From Persicaria tinctoria (lineage: Eukaryota > Streptophyta > Magnoliopsida > Caryophyllales > Polygonaceae), in contig JBANSL010000004.1 of the NCBI GenBank assembly GCA_037127255.1, forward strand, positions 13,957,967 to 14,021,966: a stretch of 64,000 nt of DNA, read 5' to 3'. A program made the position numbers and the translations under genes. The notes below the pieces were generated by a model that saw only the letters and a program-made list of their open reading frames with translations, searched no databases and was not told the origin of the DNA. Every line of letters starts with the position of its first letter. Within the stretch, counting starts at the first letter, position 1. Shown one piece after another: positions 58,984 through 64,000 of this stretch.

Positions 58984-59672
58984 TGTTTGTTTTGCAAGAT
59001 ATCACCAAGCATAAGGAATCAAAATGGATTATGGATAGTGGATGCTCTCGACACATGAGTGGAAAGAAATCTTTATTTCAAGATCTTAAAGAGCAAACCA
59101 CTGGACCAATTACTCTTGGAGATAAAGGGAAGTGCAACATCATTGGAACTCGTTGGGTGTTCAGAAACAAACTAGATGAAGCAGAAAAGATCATTCGAAA
59201 CAAAGCAAGGCTTGTTGCTCAAGGCTACAATCAAGAAGAAGGTATAGACTACGAGGAGACTTTTGCTCCCGTAGCAAGGTTAGAGGCCATACATATATTA
59301 CTTGCCTTTGCATCTATTATGGGGATTAAGTTATTTCAAATGGATGTCAAATGTGCATTTCTAAACGGCGTCTTGGAAGAAGAAGTTTATGTTGCTCAAC
59401 CTTCTGGCTTTGAAAATGATGCTTTTCTCAATCATGTCTATAAACTGGACAAGGCTCTCTATGGTCTCAAACAAGCCCCTAGAGCTTGGTACGAGAGATT
59501 GTCCAGGTATCTTCTAGAAAATGGTTTTCAAAGAGGTTTGATTGACAAAACTCTCTTCATCAAGACCCGTGGAAATGAGTTCAAATCTATGTTGATGATA
59601 TATTATTCGGTGCTACTAACAACTCCCTTTGCAAGGAGTTCTCTGAGATATTGTGCATGGAATTTGAAATGA
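58980..59672 (+). pseudogene. Protease joined directly to RT; integrase missing
   Basis: Starts MMFVLQDITKHKESKW, then the protease site WIMDSGCSRHMSGKKS and ITLGDKGKCNIIG. At about 59149 it jumps straight into RT (TRWVFRNKLDEAEKIIRNKA, LVAQGYNQEEGIDYEETFAP, MDVKCAFLNGVLEEE, ALYGLKQAPRAWYERL). The whole pre-integrase finger and integrase core, normally some 450 codons, is absent and the reading frame is kept across the join. A frameshift at about 59578 then puts the YVDD box (59588-59600) out of frame. Confidence 0.88.
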
Positions 59673-60551
59673 GCCTCATGGGAGAATTGAATTTCTTCCT
59701 CGGTCTACAAGTACATCAGACAAAGAAGGGGATCTTTATAAACCAAGGGAAGTATACGAGGGACTTGCTTAAGAAATACAAGATGGATCAATCTAAGGTA
59801 GCAAAAATTCCCATGAGCTCAATACTCTCCCTTGATCAATACAAAAATGGTAAGAATGTGAACCAAAAGGAGTACACAGAGGTATAATTGATTCACTACT
59901 CTATCTTACTGCCAGTAGACCTGATATTATGTTCAGTGTATGTATGTGCGCTCGGTTCCAAGTTGATCCTAAAAGAATCACATCTCATTACTGTAAAGAG
60001 GATCTTCAGATACTTGAATGGATCTCAAGACCTTGGTCTCTGGTATCCCAAGCAGAGCAATTTTCATTTAACTGGCTATTCAGACGTAGACTTTGCAGGA
60101 TACAAAGTGGATAGGAAGAGCACATCGGGATGATGTCAACTTCTTGGCTCATCCCTGATTAGCTAGCATTCAAAGAAACAAAACTCGGTTGCTTTATCCA
60201 CTTCTGAAGCCGAATATATAGCTACAGCCTACAGGAGCATGATGTTCACATATCCTATGGATAGCACAACAACTCCGTGACCTTGGCATTGATCTAAAAG
60301 GTATTCCTATTAAATGTGATAATACAAGTGCTATTTCTATCACTAAGAACCATGTGCAGCATTCCAGAACAAAGCACATTGATGTGAGACATCACTTCAT
60401 TAGAGACCATATGGAGAAATGTGATGTGTCTATTTCTTTCATTTCTACTGAGTTTCAGCTGGCAGATATCTTCACCAACCCACTCCCTAAAGATCGTTTC
60501 AATTTCATTAGATTGGAACTAGGCATGCTCAACGGGGAAGCACTTTCTTAG
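59651..60551 (+). pseudogene. RT end and RNase H remnant
   Basis: 59651-59887 gives MGELNFFLGLQVHQTKKGIF, QGKYTRDLLKKY up to a stop. The RNase H frame is broken at 59888-60133 (GYSDVDFAGYKVDRKSTSG) and a TGA at 60131-60133. The piece at 60354-60551 (RTKHIDVRHHFIRDH, FQLADIFTNPLPKDRF) ends ELGMLNGEALS. The catalytic D and E boxes are in different frames. Confidence 0.85.
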
Positions 60552-61029
60552 GGGGAGCAGCACTCCCTCTTGAAAGGCATATTCGAAATGGACATCTCAA
60601 GACCTTGATACCTTATGGTCTTGAGAAATCCAAAACTAAAATTATATAAATTTAGACCTAAGATTTTTTGTTAATATCTTTATAGATATTAACAGAATTC
60701 CTTTGTTTTTAATTGTTGCTTTGTTTTGAAAATATCTTCGATTTAATATTTGTTTCAAAAACTGTGTATATGTTATGATACACTTTCCCTCTTTTAAAAG
60801 ATTTATTATCTTTAAAAAATATCTCATTTCCATTTAATTTTGATCCGGTTTTCTCTTAAATGAAGTGTACTTAATTAACAGTGAAGAAGTGTGGCTTTTC
60901 AATTTCTTATACGGCTATTTAAACACCCCTCCCTCACTCTGTCACTTCATCACTCTCTCTCCACTCCATTTTCTGAAAACGCTCTCCATTTTTCAAGACA
61001 CTCTCTCTTCTTCCCAACCTTGTGCATCA
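60552..61029. other. Spacer between pol and the extra ORF
   Basis: AT-rich to about 60850, then TTATACGGCTATTTAAACACC (60909-60929, TATTTAAA as a possible TATA box) some 100 bases before the extra ORF. This could be a separate promoter for it. Confidence 0.4.
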
Positions 61030-62549
61030 ATGGCTCCCAAGAGGACTGCAACACCGCTGGCTGCTCCGTCTTCCAAGCGTTACAAGATGATCGGCGACAA
61101 AGGAAAACGGGCATGCTCTCCACCACCTGAAAGCTCATAGGACTCAAGCTCCTCTTCGCCAACGCCGTTGATCAGGAAGTCTAAGAAGACTCCAGTCGCA
61201 CACCCGACACCCAATCGCTCTCAGGAAACCTCTGAGATCTCTGCTAACTGGTTTGTCTCCTCCGACGTGGCCAAGTCCTGGGAACAGGGCTATGGGCACC
61301 GTCGATTGTGCTTTTGTGATGCTATTGACATAAAATTGCGTCTCTCCATGCCTTTACCTTGCATCTCCCTCCTAAAATCGACCTGCTTATGGTCCATCCT
61401 CAACCCTGGAGACTTCGCCTACCCACGCCTTACCCGACTCTTTTATGCGAACATATCTGCACTCCATGTCAAGGGAACCCTAACCCTTGTCACGAAAGTC
61501 AAAAACCCATGTCAAGGGAACCCTAACCATCGAATTCGACTTTCTGCTGAGAGCCTTGCCTTAATCCTTGACCTTCCCACTGAAATTCCTACCGAAGGCT
61601 TTCCGGACAGGATTGATTCCATCAATCTTGCCCGAAAAGAATTCTTCCTTCATGCACCTCCTGAGTCGTCTTCCACATACAAGCCCACAACCATTCTTCA
61701 AATGCAGCCAAAACCGATCTTTGCAATTCTTGCTCGTTGCATCTTTCCACGTGTTAATTCTCGAGAGCTTGTTACTGAAAACCTCCTCGAAATCCTTTAC
61801 CTAGTCATGAATGGCTATGAGCCCAATCTTCCCGATATGATGATCAGTTACATGCTTCATGACGCCTCCTCCTCCAGACCCATGCCCCTACCCTATGCCA
61901 ATATCTTACCCAAAATCTTTGAAGCTTTTGGTGTCGATACTTCTACCGAGGAAAGACAAACTTAAGTGGTTTAATCGATGAGGTTTGTCTTGAGAGGCTT
62001 GGGATTGCTTGGAACTTGAGGGGCCAGTGGATGCTGAAGAAAGAGGGCAAATGATCTCATGTTCCTACTCCTGGGGTTTCAGATGACAGGATTACTGATC
62101 TGGATACCGACATTCAAGACCTTAGAATGGACATGGGAAGGACGTGGACTGACATTGTGTCTAGACAAGACAACACACATGAGCTCCTCTCTATTGTCAA
62201 CAGCAAGTTGGATCAAATGATGTTGTTGAATGCTCTCACAATCACAGCTACGGGCTCTATCATGCCCTTAGACGAAGAGACTGCATCACATGTAAGAGAG
62301 AAGGCTAGAAATGTCATCCTCAATTGTGAACGACTTGTGAAGAAGAAACCTATTCTGCGACCAACTCATTCTGAATCAACGATTATCACAGTGGAAGAAT
62401 ATGGTGTTGTTAAAAAGTACATGGATGTGAAAAGGCAGAAGGTCCAAGCTCAGATGGAGAAAGACAAGATCACGAAGGATGCCATGGACAGAAGGAGAAA
62501 GAAATGCAGAGACAAGGTTAGGAGGAAGTACATAGGGCCGAACAAGTAG
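61030..62549 (+). pseudogene. Extra ORF of the Copia element (plant transposon protein-like)
   Basis: ATG at 61030 opens MAPKRTATPLAAPSSKRYKM, a basic Ser/Pro-rich head. A TAG at 61138-61140 interrupts it in frame. The same frame goes on to 61965 with SANWFVSSDVAKSWEQGYGH, RLTRLFYANISALHVKGTL, RIRLSAESLALILDLPTE and LVTENLLEILYLVMNGYEPN. I believe this is the putative plant transposon protein domain (Transposase_32-like; from memory, not searched). After a frame change, 62127-62549 adds a helical tail (DIVSRQDNTHELLSIVNSKL, then KKYMDVKRQKVQAQMEKDK). Extra ORFs here are known in SIRE-type elements, sometimes called env-like; I see no signal peptide or membrane segment to support that name. 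Confidence 0.65.
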
Positions 62550-62868
62550 TATCCTACTTTTGGAGATTGGCAAGAAGAAGGGTCAGCTAAAGCTAAGGAA
62601 GGTGAACCCTCAACATCTGTTGTTGGACTCTCAACATCTGCTGCTCCATCCATTGCCGAGCCACTGCATCACCTAATCCTGTCAAGTCCTACTCAAGGAA
62701 GAAGAAGAAGTCCACTGGTGGTGCATCATCCTCAAGGCCTTGACACATCTCCATCTCTCTTTCTCTATCTCTTTGAAAAACTCCTATCTGTTTTTGCTAA
62801 AACCTTGGTTTATGGTTTAAAAACTCCTGCTCTCTACCTGATTTGTTGGAAGATAAAAAGGGGGAGAA

Positions 62869-63921
62869 TGATTTAGCTTGCTGGTTTTTGCGGTTTTGGA
62901 TAGATGGGAACTTTGGTCTAAACATTTTCATATCGATGTTTTATGCTATATGTACATTATTCCTTAAATCATGTTTTGTCTTGACGTACTAACTTGTAGG
63001 GATGATATTAAGGGATAATGAAAGACAAAACATTGTCTGGGTTTCAAGGTCTTGAACCCAGGACTATATTGTGCATTTCTTTACGAATACCTTTTTTCTA
63101 TATAAGTTATGGTTTGGGTTTTATATGTACATCTATCCAAGCTAACCTGCAGGACTTTATTCAAAGAGATGGGCCTTTCTCAAATGGGCTTGAATATCGA
63201 AAGATCCTTAAGGATCAAGGCTTGAGGCTCGCCGATTTGCGCCAGATTGTGGAGCGTCCTCTGGAATTGGAAAGAATCATTTTTGATTGAATATTCAAAA
63301 CCTCAAACGGCTCCTTTGGTGATCTATTTAAACGGTACAAATGGAAGATGAAGAAAATAGAAGCAAACATTGATTTCGAGAGCATCAAGCAATATCAAAT
63401 ATTCTCTTTACACGTTGAGCTTAGTGTGATCAGTTTTAAGTGTTGAGAGAAACACCAATCTTTATTGTACAAGTCATTTGAGTCACTCTTTGAGTTTTAT
63501 ACTCGTGATAGCTCACTTTGGTGTGTAGTTGGTTTCTCTATTTCACTTGTAAGGTTGAGGGCTAGAATAGAAGCGGTGAGGCTTTGTATAGGGGAAGGTA
63601 AGTTCTCCTAAGTAGTTCTAGTCTCAAGGAAGTGAAATAAAGAGGTTTGAATCCTACGGGTTGGAGAACCCTAGCTAGGCGGGGAAGTAGGACAAGTTCG
63701 TGCCGAACCTCGTTAACAATTCGTGTGTTCATCTATTTATTTATTCCACATTTACTTTACTGTATTCGACTTTGCCTTGTCAAGATTCGACAGCATATCA
63801 AGGTCTTGATAAGCTGGTTTGCAAGCTGCCTTGAAGTTTCTTATCTTGCGAAAATGGTACATACTCTATTCACCCCCCCCCCCCCTTCTAGAGTATTGTT
63901 TATCACCTTATAGGCTCTTCA
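62869..63921 (+). repeat. 3' LTR of the 56-64 kb Copia
   Basis: Follows AAAAAGGGGGAGAA (polypurine tract, 62855-62868). TGATTTAGCTTGC at the start, CTCTTCA at the end, then GTTTA. TATA-like TTTCTATATAAG at 63098-63109. Confidence 0.85.
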
Positions 63922-63926
63922 GTTTA

Positions 63927-64000
63927 TTTTCAGGGGTGCCAAAAAGTTGTTCATTTTTTCCCTCATCTTCAATCCCCCTCATCGCAGCTCAGGTACGCCT
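63927..64000. other. Right flank, too short to assign
   Basis: 74 bases beyond the target duplication, without a recognisable feature. Confidence 0.4.

Larger units (their letters stand above)
56113..63921 (+). mobile_element. SIRE-like Copia with integrase deleted and an extra ORF
   Basis: LTRs of about 1.05 kb. The 3' copy is 62869-63921, after the purine tract AAAAAGGGGGAGAA, and ends CTCTTCA. The 5' copy ends CTCTTCA at 57156, directly before the primer site TTGGTATCAGAGC. Flanks GTTTA (56108-56112 and 63922-63926) form a 5-bp duplication and put the 5' edge at 56113. However, the first 26 bases of the 5' copy do not match the first 110 of the 3' copy, which align only from TCTTGACGTAC (56138/62980). 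Both LTRs carry a C run (57109-57118, 63873-63884). Inside: gag, protease fused to RT, RNase H, then an additional ORF before the 3' LTR. Confidence 0.85.

Noticed and set aside
61030..62549. Envelope protein
   Set aside because: No signal peptide, membrane segment or furin-like site; called only as an extra ORF.

Overview
Kind of DNA. This is nuclear DNA of a flowering plant, most likely a eudicot. The signs are GT-AG introns, an AT-rich background, plant-type Copia elements primed by initiator tRNA-Met, LINEs, CACTA, hAT, Mutator-like and Stowaway elements, and one intact 17-exon plant gene. I cannot name the species. By my reading most of the window is transposon-derived, and only about 7 kb is a clear resident gene.

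Layout. 1-997 looks like a minus-strand LTR cut by the window start. 1-11.8 kb holds an unusual cluster: a plant-mobile-domain fragment (minus), an OTU-protease-like fragment (plus), an unrecognised small gene (minus) and a divergent two-exon B3-like gene (plus, 3918-4381). The last two share a promoter in which four 20-bp dyads of consensus CAACGTC-N6-GACGTTG, repeating every 23-25 bp, fill the gap between two outward-facing TATA boxes. More copies lie downstream, split by a 6.8-kb LTR (4819-11649, TSD AAATG). That LTR carries a 1.27-kb near-perfect palindrome that begins TG, ends CA and has a 5-bp TSD, plus a captured aldose-1-epimerase exon and a SINE-like tRNA sequence. 13.0-13.84 kb is the end of a CACTA-like element.

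15-27.3 kb is a nest. A dead minus-strand LINE ORF2 is interrupted by a hAT element (15686-16430), a decayed Copia (16590-22877) and a 4.1-kb LTR (23035-27175) that itself holds a Mutator-like element with a Stowaway MITE inside. Removing the inserts and one copy of each TSD gives back LINE reading across each junction. 27331-29206 is a CACTA element carrying an ESCRT-III VPS32/SNF7 exon. 30.5-32.1 kb is a LINE 3' part; 33634-36990 is a Copia that has lost gag and its 3' end.

37919-44458 is the resident gene: a group 4 (SULTR4-like, vacuolar) sulfate transporter of 17 exons and 703 codons, open throughout, with a MITE about 300 bp upstream. Beyond it come a 52-bp perfect palindrome, a second copy of the hAT MITE (45691-46401), a solo LTR (47429-48844), a Stowaway (48869-49103), a truncated plus-strand LINE (51.0-53.36 kb), a hAT element (53580-54863) and a 7.8-kb Copia (56113-63921). 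That Copia has lost its integrase and carries an extra ORF between pol and the 3' LTR.

How the parts work together. The transporter is the one clear cellular gene. The likeliest candidate for an undescribed system is the 1.2-11.8 kb cluster, where dyad arrays sit exactly where a DNA-binding product could control its own divergent promoter. All calls come from reading the sequence and remembered family motifs; nothing was searched.
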